From: Molanna angustata
Lineage: Eukaryota > Arthropoda > Insecta > Trichoptera > Molannidae
Assembly (NCBI GenBank): GCA_963576475.1
Contig: OY754987.1
Coordinates: 12,198,347 to 12,262,346 of the forward strand
Direction: 5' to 3'
DNA: 64,000 nucleotides
Part shown: positions 26,060 to 38,222 of the stretch, in pieces
Layout: each line of letters starts with the position of its first letter
How positions within the stretch are numbered: position 1 is the first letter of the stretch
Translations under genes and position numbers: made by a program
Notes under the pieces: model-generated
Databases searched by the model: none
What the model saw: only the letters and a program-made list of their open reading frames with translations
What the model was told of the DNA's origin: nothing

Positions 26060-29000
26060 ATGTCCAATTGTCTGTCCAATTCTGAGACCGTATCAACAGG
26101 TCTCAGAATTGGACAGCTCAATCTGGGCCGACGTCGTGCTGCCACCTTGGAGCTTAAACAACTTGCCCATCAACTGAACATCGATATCTGTCTGGTTCAG
26201 GAACCATACACTGGCGACGGCTCTATGTGTGTGACGGATTCAGACTTCCGTATAATTTCTGCCACTTGCTGTTCCATGGATTTACCCCCTCTAGCTTCAA
26301 TAATTATTTTTAATTCTTCTATATCTTATATCTTATAAGATCATCTTTCCTCGAGCACTACAGTCGTGCTTGAAATTTCTCTTTCAGGTAAATCCATGTA
26401 CCTAGTATCAACCTATTTCAAATTTGGCGACCCGATAGAGCCATATGTGTGCTTTCTAGATAATGTAATGAGTCATCTAGGTGGAGATTCCATCTTGATT
26501 GGCGGTGACTTCAATGCTGAGTCCCCTCTATGGTGTCATTCTACCACTGCAGGGTCTAGGAAAGCAAAAAGAGGTGAACTCTGTGAGGACTTCATAGCTC
26601 GGCACGAGCTTTCCGTTATCAATGATCCCTTTAGTCCTCCCACTTTTTCTGGTGCGGTCGGGTTTGGCCACATCGATGTCACTTTGGCTTCGGCTCAAAT
26701 AGCTCAAAAGGCTTCTTCCTGGCGTGTTTATACAGATTATTCGGGTAGCGATCACGAACTTATTGTCTTTACAATTTCTACTTCACCTACTGACTCGGTT
26801 CAAAAGTCTCATATTCCAAGGCGTTTTCGCACGAGGTGTGAGCGCATTGTCGAATTTGATGCTGAATTTATTCGATTTCTGAATCGCTTTAACCCAAATG
26901 CTATGTCTATATCTGATACTGCTTCTGATTTCACTAACAATATCATTATATGTGCAGAAAAGTCAATTGGCAGATCTACTCCAGAAAAATTAAAACCAAA
27001 CGCTTGGTGGCACTCAGGACTCGATTCTTTGAAACGCAGCGTTACACGTGCACGTCGAACTCTTAAATTGGGTCGCAATAGGAACTTTGCTGAGTTTATT
27101 ATTCTCGACTTGTACTCTGCTTATAGACGTGCACACAATCTATATAAAAATGAAATTATTCGTGCGAAGAAGGTAAGTTGGCGACGTTTGGTTTCCGAGG
27201 TTTCGACTTCAGATCCATGGGGTGCAGTGTATCGCGCCGTTTCTTCTAAGAGAGGAAATGGCGCAACAATATCCTGCATCCGCGATGCAACTACTGGTGA
27301 GTTCACAACGTCTCTCGATTCAACTGCTTCCGTTTTTCTGGACGCGTTGATTCCATCGGATGATCCGTCTACCGATAATGTTTTTCATAAATGGGTACGT
27401 GCTCTTCAACACAACATTCCTCAGACACCCGCTTCGCCACCAGTTTCTGTTGAGGAACTCGATTTAATTATTGGGAACCTTAAACTAAATAAATCCTCAG
27501 GCCTCGACCGTATCGACTCTATTTTAATACAAAGATGTTGGCGTTTGGCTCAATTTGAAATGGTTTCCCTCTTAAAAAGATGTTTAGACGAGGGCTGTTT
27601 TCCAGACTGTTGGAAAACGGGCCTCATGACTATAATTCCCAAACGATGCGATCGTCCTAGCACGGACCCAAAAGCATATAGACCTGTTACTCTCCTGCCT
27701 ATTCTGGGCAAGATTCTGGAAAGACTTATATGCAGTAGAATTGAATCCCATCTTTCTAACTCATGTCCACTTTCTTCTCGCCAATTTGGCTTCCGACCTG
27801 GAATTTCAACAGTCGATGCTATAAATTATATGTCAGAATTTGTGAGACCTTCTGACGAAAAATATGTTATTGCTATTTCCCTTGACATTAGTGGTGCATT
27901 TGACAATGCTTGGTGGCCGCTCATTTTGCATAAACTGAAGTCAAGGAATATACCCCGCAATATATATCTGATAGTTAAGAGTTACTTTGAAAATCGCCGC
28001 ATAGTCCTGCCTGGGGGACAATTTCTACATACGCGACAGGTAAGCATTGGATGTCCTCAGGGTTCTGTTCTCGGTCCACTTCTCTGGAACATTCTTTTTG
28101 ATGACTTGCTGGATCTTCCTCTCTCCAGTAATTGTACGATTCAAGCGTATGCCGATGATGCATACATCCTCGTCCGTGGTAATTCCCGTAGATTTATTGA
28201 GAACTCGGCTACTCAAGCTCTTTCCTTAGTTTCCGACTGGGGTGTAAAAAATAAACTTTGCTTCGCTCCTAATAAGACATATGGCTTGGTTTTAAAAGGC
28301 TTACTACGTAGACAGCCGTCTATTAAGTTCTCAGGAACAAATGTGAGTTTTCGGGACCAAATCACTTGCCTAGGAGTTGTTCTGGAAAGAGGACCAAATT
28401 TTAAAAACCATGCTCGATTGTGTGTCGACAAAGCTAAGTCTGCTTTTTTAAAGATCTCACACATCGCCAAGGCACACTGGGGTTTACAGTTTCAAGTATC
28501 CTGTCTTTTCTATAAGGCAGTTTACCTCGGCATTGCTTGCTATGCAGCAGGATGCTGGTCTCACGCCTGTGAACTTCAACATATACGTAGAATTTTGCTC
28601 TCAGGCCAACGATTCGCTCTCATCGCTCTATCCAAAGCATATGGAACGAGTCCCACTGAAGCACTGCCAATTTTGACAGGCATGACTCCCCTTGATCTGG
28701 AACTTCAGCGTAGAGGGGCTGTTTTCAACCTTACGCGGGGCTGTTCTTCTATGATCGGAAATATTCCTCTCTTCCCTCCAGAGGGTCGAGTGTCACGTGG
28801 CTTTGTTGAAAGGACTGTAAATGAAAATTTGCAGAACATCTGGCAGACTCGCTGGACGGCCTGCTCAGTGGGAAGAATTACCTACTTATTTTTTCCCGAC
28901 GTGAGGTATCGTCTTAAATCTCCCTGGGTTGTTCCAGACTTTTGGACTTCCCAATTTTTCACAGGACACGGAAACTTTAAAAGTTATCTTCACCGATTTA

Positions 29001-29243
29001 ACATTGCCTCCTCTGCCTCATGTCATTTCTGTCAATACCCGGACCAAACTTCGGAACATATCCTTTGGGAATGTTGCCACCCAATGGTGTCCTCATATAG
29101 ATCGGAGCTCCTCGTTGCTGTCCGTGGGCCTCTTCAAGGTCCCATTGGTCATGCGGATTTTGTGATCTCGAAGAAAAATTATAAAGCTTTTTAAGGTTTT
29201 CTGTCATAGATATGGTGCCTTACTTTTAGAAGATTCCCGTTAA
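26060..29243 (+). pseudogene. R1-like APE endonuclease / reverse transcriptase
   Basis: Domains in order are: an APE endonuclease with LRIGQLNLGR, LVQEPYTG, GGDFNAES and GSDHELI; an RT with KAYRPVTLLP, QFGFRPGIST, SLDISGAFDNAWW, GCPQGSVLGPLLW and QAYADDAY (catalytic YADD intact); then a C-terminal zinc knuckle CHFCQYPDQTSEHILWECC. One in-frame TAA at 26336-26338 interrupts the endonuclease. An extra T near 29190 shifts the frame just before the end; in the shifted frame the stop lies at 29241-29243. The clade follows from domain order and the C-terminal CCHC. The protein would nick DNA and prime cDNA synthesis. With only two lesions it is a young copy. Confidence 0.88.
26072..26116. repeat. 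18-bp perfect inverted repeat at the R1-like 5' junction
   Basis: CTGTCCAATTCTGAGACC (26072-26089) is the exact complement of 26099-26116, the first sense codons of the truncated ORF. Nine nt separate the arms. It is typical of an inversion made while the first strand was being joined. Confidence 0.85.
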
Positions 29244-29520
29244 ATTAATTATTTCCAGAGATCTTGGTCACTTCTCTGATGGTCTGCATGTAGGGGGATC
29301 TGAGGTCATAGACAGTCCACGGGTGTGAATTTTCTGTTCGCACTCGTTGATTGTTTCTTTTTGCACTATGGTGCCGAGATTGCTAATCTAGAGGGCTCCA
29401 TGAGCTACTTTTCGTGCTATGCATTTTTTTTTTGTCGTTCACTTAGCGTTCTGTGAAGGGGCCGATTACAGTCCCCATAGGCAGATCGGGTGGTGGTGGG
29501 AGTAGCGAAATCAAAATAGA

Positions 29521-30520
29521 ACAAATACATTAACACAAGACATAACAAATACACAAATAAACCACAACAATCCACAGGAAATATCAATAATACCTCAGCA
29601 AAATAACACTGAACAACCAAATATAAACATAACTAATGAATCCACCAATATGAAAAGTAATACAACAATATGCCCTAACAACAATGACGAGACCAACGGA
29701 AGAACAGAACAAAACCCAGACACAAAAATACAAATCACAAACACACTAGAACACACAATCGAAATATATAAAGATAGCGACCCCACAACAAGACCACACC
29801 TACCAAAGCTCAAAATCAACAAACAAACCATTAACATGATCAATATTATCAACACAATTCTACATAACATGATTAACACTGAAACAACACTCGAAAAATT
29901 ACATCTATTAGTTTACTGTAGTGCATACACCATTATTACACTAAACAAACAAAATATAAACAATAAAACAGAAAACTCCCATAGAACACACAGAAGCACT
30001 ATACCAGCATGGCAACACAGAATACAAATCAAAATCAACTCATTAAGAAATGAAATAGGCAAAGTAACACAAAAAATTAAAGATATCTAAAAAATCCAAG
30101 AAAACTACGGGAAATTGAAACGATTAAAGACAAATACAATGAACACAACCTAACTATACTCCTTGATACGCTAACACAAAAGTTATCAGCACAATCACAT
30201 AGATTAAAACGCTACAAAAAATGCTATGACAGGAAAACACACAATCTCAATTTTCAAACAAGCCAAAAAAGCTTCTACAACAACCTAAAAAACAACAATA
30301 TAGAAATTACAGACGCACCTAAATTAAATGAAATAGAATCATACTGGGAGAACATTTGGTCTGAAAACAAAAAACACAACGAAAATGCCACATGGATAAC
30401 AGAGGAAGAAAATGACAATAACCAATTTCAAAACATGGCCACAATACAAATAAATATAACTGACTTCAAAACTGCTGTAAAGAAGACACACAACTGGAAG
30501 ACACCAGGCATTAGATAATA
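29521..30520 (+). pseudogene. Dong-type protein, central part
   Basis: This continues the frame of 25557-26052 in phase and runs to a stop at 30088-30090. Just before the stop, translation matches the related protein only if one shifts frame. The shifted frame then reads HRLKRYKKCYD, SYWENIWSENKKHNE and TAVKKTHNWKTPG. These correspond to KRYNYIYNK, IRDFWSKIWSND and KKSHNWKATG in the frame at 35252. A second shift occurs at about 30515. The region lies between the DNA-binding N-terminus and RT, with the thumb-like NWK.PG motif at its end. Confidence 0.75.
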
Positions 30521-32715
30521 TCCAAAATTACTGGTACAAATATCTCCCTGTAACACATGAAAAATTCTCCGAACTATTACACAAATGCGTAACGGAAAAC
30601 CAAAACCTCCCATCTTTTTTCACTAAAGGTATCACATATCTCAAACCTAAATCAACAGACACAAAAAATCCATCTAAATATCGTCCAATCACATGTCTAC
30701 CCACAATATACAAAATTCTTACCTCAATTATAACTACAAAAATAGATCTTTTCCTAACACAAAATAACATATTAACAGAAGAACAAAAAGGATGCAGAAA
30801 GCAAAGCAGAGGATGCAAAGAACAAATCATCATCGACCGGACCATAACAAATCAGGCGATAAAGAAGAAAAGGAACATGTACTGTGCATACATAGATTAC
30901 CAAAAAGCCTTTGATAGTGTCCCCCACTCATGGTTAGTAAAAGTTCTAGAAATATACAAAATTGACATAAAACTTGTAGAATTTTTAAAACAAATAATGA
31001 ACACCTGGAACACGACAATATACCTAAAACTAAACAACAAAATGATAAAATCAAAACAAATAAACATTAAAACCGGAATCTTTCAAGGTGACTCCCTAAG
31101 CGCACTATGGTTCTGTATCTCCCTCAACCCACTCTCCAAGATGCTTAACAAAAGCAAACTTGGCTACAAAATCACAACACACAACTTAAATACCAATCCT
31201 ATAAAAATCAACCACCTTTTATACATGGACGATTTAAAACTATATGGCGAAAATAATGACGAACTAAAACAACTAATTTATAAAACTGAACGCTTTAGTA
31301 ATGACATAAAAATGAAATTCGGTATTGATAAATGCAACACATGTTCAATAGTAAGAGGTAAACCCAAGGAACACACGGGAAGCACCTTGAAGGATACGAA
31401 TGAAATAATACGCGCAATGGACGAAGATGAATTTTATAAATACTTGGGAATTCTCCAGAACCCAAGCATAAAAGATAAAAAGATAAAAGAAACCACCAAA
31501 AACGAATACCTTAAAAGACTAAATATCCTCCTCAAAACACAACTAAATGGAAAAAATATGACTAAAGCAATAAACACATACGCAATACCAGTACTAACAT
31601 ATACATTTGGAATAATTAAATGGACCAATACGGAACTCGACGATCTCAACATTAAACTCAGAACAACATCATCAAAACATAGAATTCACCACGAACATTC
31701 AGCAATAGAAAGATTCACACTGCCAAGAGAGGAAGGAGGAAGAGGACTCATAGACATAAAAAATCTACACCATACACAAATAAATAACTTAAGGCAATAC
31801 TTCTACACAAAACGAAATAGCCCAATACACAACGAAATCATAAACATAGATCACACTTACTCACCACTTACACTTAACGACAACGAACGCAATCTAGAAA
31901 TAACAACACATGACGCAAAAATTGAAACATGGAAAAATAAAACATTACATGGAATACACCCAAGTCATCTACAACAACAACATATTGATAAAGCCCTTAG
32001 TAATAATTGGCTCAAACACTCAGACCTATACGCAGAAACAGAAGGATTTATCATAGCTATTCAGGACAAAATAATAAAAACAAAAAACTACACGAAACAT
32101 ATTATAAAAGACAATACAATAACAAACGACACATGCAGAAAGTGCAAATTACAAAAAGAAACAATAGAACACATAACAGGTGGCTGCTCAACTCTTGCAC
32201 CGACGGAATATACAATAAGACACGATAACATCTGCAAACACATATATTTGGAACTAGCCCACAAACATAAACTTATCGAAACACACCCCAAGTGGTATCA
32301 ATACACACCCCCAGCTGTAACAGAAAATGATAACTACAAACTATACTGGAATAGAGACATAATCACAGACAGAACAAGCCTACATAACCGACCAGACATT
32401 ACATTAATCGACAAAATACATAAACATACATATCTAATAGAAATATCGATACCAAATACAGCAAATCTACAAAAGAAACATTTAGAAAAAATAGATAAAT
32501 ACATACCTTTAGCAGAACAGATAAAATCACAGTGGAAACAAGAAAAAGTAACAATAGTCCCAATAATATTATCGTCTACAGGCATCATACCAAAAACTCT
32601 CCAAAAAAATATAGACATACTAAAGTTACCCCCATACGTAATCACCAACATACAAAAAACTACAATTATCAACACATGCACAATAGTCAGAAAATTTCTA
32701 CAGGTACCACTTTAA
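30520..32715 (+). pseudogene. Dong-type RT, zinc knuckle and restriction-like endonuclease
   Basis: The first codons read NIQNYWYKYLPVTH in the frame that continues to the stop at 32715. RT motifs: KYRPITCLPTIYK, EEQKGCRKQSRGCKEQ, AYIDYQKAFDSVPHSW, GIFQGDSLSALWF and LLYMDDLKLYG (YMDD intact). The C-terminus has CRKCKLQKETIEHITGGC and a restriction-like nuclease NRPDITLIDKIHKHTYLIEI (PD...D/E). This domain set is diagnostic of the R2/R4 group; the GCKEQ/FQGDS style points to the R4/Dong clade. The final part from about 30830 has no stops. Confidence 0.88.
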
Positions 32716-32810
32716 ACAACTACACACAGACACACAAACACATAGCCTCACAACTTGAGTACGCTCCGTTATGAAGGAAATTACCGGATCATAACCGAGA
32801 TCAATCTACG

Positions 32811-32824
32811 TATAATAATAATAA
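32811..32824. repeat. (TAA)n between two Dong copies
   Basis: A short TAA array that is both the 3' junction of the first element and the 5' junction of the second. Confidence 0.85.
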
Positions 32825-33362
32825 CACGATAACATCTGCAAACACATATATTTGGAACTAGCCCACAAACATAAACTTTTCGAAACACACCCCAAGTGGT
32901 ATCAATACACACCCCCAGCTGTAACAGAAAATGATAACTACAAACTATACTGAAATAGAGACATAATCACAGACAGAACAAACCTACATAACCGACCAGA
33001 CATTACATTAATCGACAAAATACATAAACACACATATCTAATAGAAATATCGATACCAAATACAGCAAATCTACAAAAGAAACATTTAGAAAAAACAATA
33101 GTCCCAATAATATTATCGTCCACAGGCATCATACCAAAAACTCTCCAAAAAAATATAGACATACTAAAGTTACCCCCATACGTAATCACCAACATACAAA
33201 AAACTACAATAAATTATCAACACATGCACAATAGTCAGAAAATTTCTACAGGTACCACTTTAAACAACTACACACAACCACACAGACACACAAACACATA
33301 GCCTCACAACTTGAGTACGCTCCGTTGTGAAGGAAATTACCGGATCATAACCGAGATCAATC
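32825..33362 (+). mobile_element. Second Dong copy, 5'-truncated
   Basis: Starts CACGATAACATCTGCAAAC, matching 32222 onward, and ends at the same ATCAATCTA. It has an in-frame stop where the first copy has Trp (TACTGAAATAG, about 32949). About 62 bp are missing after ACATTTAGAAAAA. It inserted in the same (TAA)n as the larger copy. Confidence 0.9.
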
Positions 33363-33384
33363 TATATAATAATAATAATAATAA
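33363..33384. repeat. (TAA)n, 3' side
   Basis: Six or seven TAA units, adjoining on the right the 3' end of the minus-strand CR1-like element. They are probably that element's own (TTA)n tail. Confidence 0.8.
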
Positions 33385-33791
33385 GTCATTTGTATAGCGC
33401 CGTTTAATGATACGAGATCATACCAAGGGCGAGATCATATAGTTTAATGTTGTGTTGCTCTCTGAAACAAAGCTGTTTTTAATCCTGTAGTGAAAGTGCT
33501 CTTGCTTTGAGCACTGCGGACATCTAGAGGCAGTGAATTCCACTTAATAGGACCACTCACACTAAAGCATCGGTCATAGTAAGCCGCTTTGTTGACTCTG
33601 TCCAACTCCTTTAAGGAATCGTTACTCTGTGATCCAGATGACCTGAGTGTGAGATGCCTCCCAGAGAGATCTCTTTTCTGACACAGCTCTTGTATATATT
33701 TTGGTGCCAGGTTGTTCAAAGCATTTTGTACTGTCAAACAAATTTTGTAATCAATTCGCTCTGGACACTTCAACCAGTGTAATTCGTTCAT
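33385..33791 (-). pseudogene. CR1-like non-LTR RT C-terminus with (TTA)n tail
   Basis: The minus frame of 115 codons reads LHWLKCPERIDYKICLTVQN, LAPKYIQELC, DRCFSVSGPIKWNSLP and LDVRSAQSKSTF. This LHWL-PERIDYK-LAPKY-FSVSGP-WNSLP series is the standard C-terminal domain of CR1/L2-type elements. The 3' UTR ends ACAAATGAC and then (TTA)n. A decayed copy lies at 24783-25130. It is 5'-truncated and inactive. Confidence 0.85.
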
Positions 33792-35200
33792 AATAACACA
33801 TCATTATTTAAAAATTTAATATTAAATTCAAAATAAGTATCAATGCATGTAATTTACAAAACAACCAACGTCTTCCTTCTTTTCATATTCTTATCATATT
33901 ATCAGATCTTCTAAGATCTAAATTGATTGTGTCTAGACTCGTTGTATTTCTTAGATCAATCTTTTAAAATTGTCTACTCATCATAAAGATATTTTCAATC
34001 TAGCGATAAACTTGTTTCGATTTTTTCGTCCTGATTTTTCATCTTCATATGCCATCCTAAAGAGAAAACCAGCGGCCATTTTCTGATATACCTCTTTTCT
34101 GAACCAATCTAATCTTTTTTCGAATGAACGAAAGACTGTTTCACTCTTCTTGTGCATTGTTTGCCGTTGGTCTAGAATCCTAGGTACAATGCTCGAAAGA
34201 GCAATTTAAAAAAAATATTACGTAGTTACGTACGATTTATTGTCAAACTCGATGCAATACTTGCTTTCTCTGTTGAAAACATTTGTGAGATGTGAGAAAA
34301 TAACATTGGAAAAGAAATTCACCTCCTAAACCGAGATCAAGAAAAAAAAGAATGTGTCTGTATTTCCAATCTCGCATTTTTGTTTTTATTTTTACAGATA
34401 TGACAAGACTGTGATGCTTTTTAGACCGTTCATTTTTAACATTGCTAATGCTAGTATTAATTGCGAAATTAGACAGATTAATGTATTGTACTTTGCACAG
34501 CACTACTACACTTTCAATGGGTCGACAACTCTGCGTTGAATTCAATCACTGTTCATTTTTCATAAATCAATATTTTCAAATAAACACAATATTTTTTCCA
34601 ATCAAAATATTCGATATTCTCATTTTTTTGACGAAACCACTTGCGAATTACCATTTTTATATTTACATTCCTTCAAAGCCTCCTCTTGGATGCAAATCGT
34701 TAAATATATTCCGCTGTGTTCCATTAAGGTCACCAGGCACGACATTTCATCACTTAGGAAGAGGCGTGTTCACTTTAGGACCAAACGGTGCTGTTACATC
34801 AGGCGCAAAGGGGTCTGGGAAGCAATTTTTATTTTCATTTGTCTTTTTTTTACAAGATATACATACTATATCGTACACTGGCGGGTCTATTTGTTAACAA
34901 AAATCACAGGTTTAACGGATCTCATTTTTGTAGCGCATAATACCTACTTCGTTTGTTTAATCTTTTTTAATTCTAAGGAAAGCGTATGAGTCGGCAAATG
35001 TTTTATCATCTGACTCCTTGTCTAATCCTTGCCCCCCTCAATTATTGTGTTTATTTTTTTTATTTTCATGTGCTGGTGCATACCATATATACGAAACACC
35101 TCTAAAAAAATCAATGTGTTTTGTTTGAAATTTATGCCATTTAGCAATAAGCCTACAATTGTGCATTATCATATAATTATTGTGTACATAACAATTAAAA
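33792..35200. other. No gene recognised
   Basis: Several overlapping short frames (34243-34989) share no known domain. Nothing else is seen. The 5' edge of the next element could not be fixed. Confidence 0.45.
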
Positions 35201-35203
35201 TAA

Positions 35204-36860
35204 ATAAAATTAATAAATTCATATTTCTACGTAACTAAATTAGAGACAGATATGTTATTGTATAGGAAAAAATTACATTCACTTTTCTGTCAAAATTTTC
35301 CGGGAGTGACAGTTACTGAACAAAGAGTAGCCGATCAAAAAAGATCGATTTTTAAAAATAATTTAATTCCTCAAACAACATTAAATCAAATAAAATTAGA
35401 AGTAGGTGACAGATTGCAACGTGAAAATTTAGATTTTCAAAATATTAATGAAAATAATTTAGATGATAATAGTTTACAAAATATGACTGCGGATAATGTT
35501 ATATTAGAAGAAAATTTAAATATATCATTAGAATTATCCAATCAAAATATATTTCTAAATATTAGGGAGTTAAATGTATCAAACATTAATTTCGTTGACG
35601 AAAACATTATAGCGTTAGCAAATTTATTAATTAATAATATAAATAGATATATAGATGTAGATCCTATAAATAGACCAAAATTATTTAAATTAAATACGTC
35701 CAAAAAATTATCTAAATTAATATCCGACATAAATGATATAATTTTACCAAAAATAATACATGACAATATTAATTTTTTAGATTTACACACATTAATATAT
35801 GCCAGCGCTATAACGGTTTATGAAGCTCTAGGCATTAAAATAAATTTAAATAATGAAAATTGTCATAGATATAAAAAACCTGATTGGCAAATTAGATTAG
35901 AAAGGGATGTAACGTTATTGAGAAGTAGTATTGCTAGGGTTATAGAATTCAAAAATGGGAATAGAAGTAGAAATATATTAAGACATGTAGGCAAAATTGG
36001 GGTAAATTTTGGATATAATAATGTACTTAGCTCAAATAACATACATACAATAAATGATTTATTAGATCTTTTAAAGCAAAAATTAGCAGTCAAATCTAGT
36101 AGACTTAAAAGATATAATTATATTTATAATAAAAATAATAATAATAAATTATTTAAAAAAAATGAAAAATTATTTTATTCCAAATTAGATAGTCAAAATA
36201 GTAGTACTAATAATAATATAACATTAACCTCTGAATCAGATATTCGCGATTTTTGGTCCAAAATTTGGAGTAACGATATAAAACATAACAATTCGGGCCC
36301 GTGGATAAAAGATGAGGAGCTGAATTTTGCTGATGTGGAGGAAATGAGTTTCTCTGAAATAACTTTAGATTTATTAACAAAAAATATTAAAAAATCTCAT
36401 AACTGGAAAGCCACGGGTTGCGACGGAATAAATAACTTTTGGTATAAACGTTTCACTTCTTTACATCCACTTTTGGCTAAAAATTTATCAAAATTAATAC
36501 GACATCCTCAAAATATTCCAAATTTTCTTATTAAAGGAATAACATATTTATTACCTAAAAATGAAAATATTAATAATCCTTCTCAATTTAGACCGATAAC
36601 ATGTTTACCTACGATTTATAAAATTTTAACTTCCTGTATGACGGATTTAATTTATAAACACGTAGATGAAAAAAATATTTTATCGGAAGAACAAAAAGGA
36701 TGTCGTAGAAAATATTTAGGATGTAAAGAACAACTAATAATTGATTCAGTAATTCTTAAACAAATACAAACTAAAAATCGTAATTTACATGTAGGATATA
36801 TTGATTATAAAAAAGCTTTTGATAGTGTACCGCACTCGTGGCTTATAAAAATATTAGAAA
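35204..36860 (+). pseudogene. Second R4/Dong-type protein, N-terminal and RT part (split by an insertion)
   Basis: The frame is open from 35204; ATG at 35252 is internal to the Myb-like segment (YVTKLETDM.., VTEQRVADQKRSIFKN), so the 5' end is missing. It continues with HNWKATGCDGINNFWYK, QFRPITCLPTIYK, EEQKGCRRKYLGCKEQ and GYIDYKKAFDSVPHSW. After KILE it enters the Helitron-type insert. The remainder lies at 39163. It is much more AT-rich in codon use than the Dong at 25.4 kb and clearly a different lineage. Confidence 0.88.
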
Positions 36861-37029
36861 CTAGCTTTTATGTCCCGCCGTTGGCCAAGAATGTAAATTA
36901 GTGAAGGAATAAGCAATCGTTTATATACCTATGTACATAATATTGTCACACATAATTTTTTTTAACCGTAGTATGAAAAGTAGTTTGAAATTTAATTGAG
37001 TTTAAGCGGTGTAAAATCTTAAAGTGATG

Positions 37030-37660
37030 GCCACAATCCATTTGCTTTTATATATAAGCACATACAATTTCTGCACGCATGGACTATGGGAAATGATTTT
37101 AAATATGACTTATTATAAAAAGACAACGTCGTAAAGAGTTTGGATTTGGCCACAACCCCTATTTTTATATATTGTCATCGAACGCAAATAATGTGTTTTA
37201 AATATTTAGTAATTTTGGATGATGGGAAATGGTTTAAAAATTGATTAAACAAAAGTACTGAAAATATTCTAGTGTTGGTCCCATCCCATTCGTTTTTATA
37301 TTTTTCGTCAAGTGTGCATATAGTTTATTATAGTTTTGCACAATAAAACTGATAGACTTAAAACTGACACATAAGTCTACATTACAGAAGAAGAAGACTT
37401 AAGCTATGTTAAATAGTTTTTAATATGAATATAAACGTTGTGAAGATCCAGCAATGGCCACAACCCCGATTTTTTATATATTGTCATCAAAATGAAATGT
37501 GTAGTTATTGAAAATTAAGCAATATATGATGATATAATAAATGGTGTAAATTTGATTGAACAAAAGTAATGAGAAGATTCTAGTGTTGGTCACATCCCAT
37601 TCGTTTTTATGTATTTTCATCAAGTATGCATGTTGTTTATAATATTTCGTTACAATAGAC
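37030..37660. repeat. Diverged tandem duplication, about 310-bp unit, within the Helitron-type element
   Basis: GGCCACAACCCC plus a TTTTTATATATTGTCATC block recurs at about 37150 and 37457. CCCATCCCATTCGTTTTTAT-like blocks recur at about 37280 and 37590. Two copies, considerably diverged. Confidence 0.7.
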
Positions 37661-38222
37661 TATTAGACATAAAACTAATCCAAAAGACTAAATAAAAAAA
37701 GATGTAGAAGTATAAAACTATAACAAATAGTTTGTAATAAAAACTGACCCAATGGTCTACATAGAAGATGAAATAGAAGAATTACACATTAGGAAATGTA
37801 TTATATAAAAAACTGACCAAAATGTCTTCATAAAAGAAGAAGAAGATGAATTGAACTATAGGAAATATTTTATATAAAATTCACCCAACATCTACATAAA
37901 ATAAGAAAACGAAGAATTAGACTAAAGGATAGTTTGTTTAAAAATAGTTTGTTTAAAAACTAACCAAAAGGTCTACATAAAGGAAGAAGAAGACGAATTA
38001 GACTATAGGAAATAGTTTGTATAAAAACTCACCCAAGGTCTACATAAATTAAGAAAAAGAAAAATTAGACTATAGGAAATAGTTTATTTATGAACTGTCC
38101 CAAATGACTTCACAAAAGAAGAGGAAGAAGATTTAAACCCCAAGAAATAGTTTGTAGAAAAAATCACCCAAAGGTCTACATAGAAAAAAGAAGAATTTCA
38201 CTATAGGAAATAGTTTGTAGGT
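37660..38222. repeat. Degenerate minisatellite, 60-75 bp unit
   Basis: Repeated modules of the form AACT-ACCCAA-GGTCTACAT, a GAAGAAGA run, then ACTATAGGAAATAGTTTGTA occur about eight times with variable length. Helitron interiors often hold such arrays. Confidence 0.75.

Larger units (their letters stand above)
26053..29508 (+). mobile_element. R1-like non-LTR retrotransposon, 5'-truncated, with 13-bp target duplication
   Basis: The target AATCAAAATAGAA lies at 26040-26052 and 29509-29521. The insert lacks the first ORF and begins near the start of the endonuclease domain. It has about 265 bp of 3' UTR, ends GGTGGTGGGAGTAGCG and has no poly(A). The 5' edge carries an inverted copy of its own first codons (see 26072-26116). 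Confidence 0.9.
25434..32810 (+). mobile_element. R4/Dong-type non-LTR retrotransposon, carrying a nested R1-like element
   Basis: Starts GCCCCTCAAAAACC after (TAA)n and ends ACCGAGATCAATCTA before (TAA)n. Without the 3456-bp nested insert and one target copy it is about 3.9 kb, near full length. The single protein has an N-terminal Myb-like segment, RT, a zinc knuckle and a restriction-like endonuclease. Frameshifts near 30090 and 30515 make this copy inactive. Coding pieces are listed separately. Confidence 0.85.

Noticed and set aside
36861..36901. Real C-terminus of the split Dong-like protein (TSFYVPPLAKNVN)
   Set aside because: These codons belong to the inserted Helitron-type element. 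The true continuation starts at 39163.
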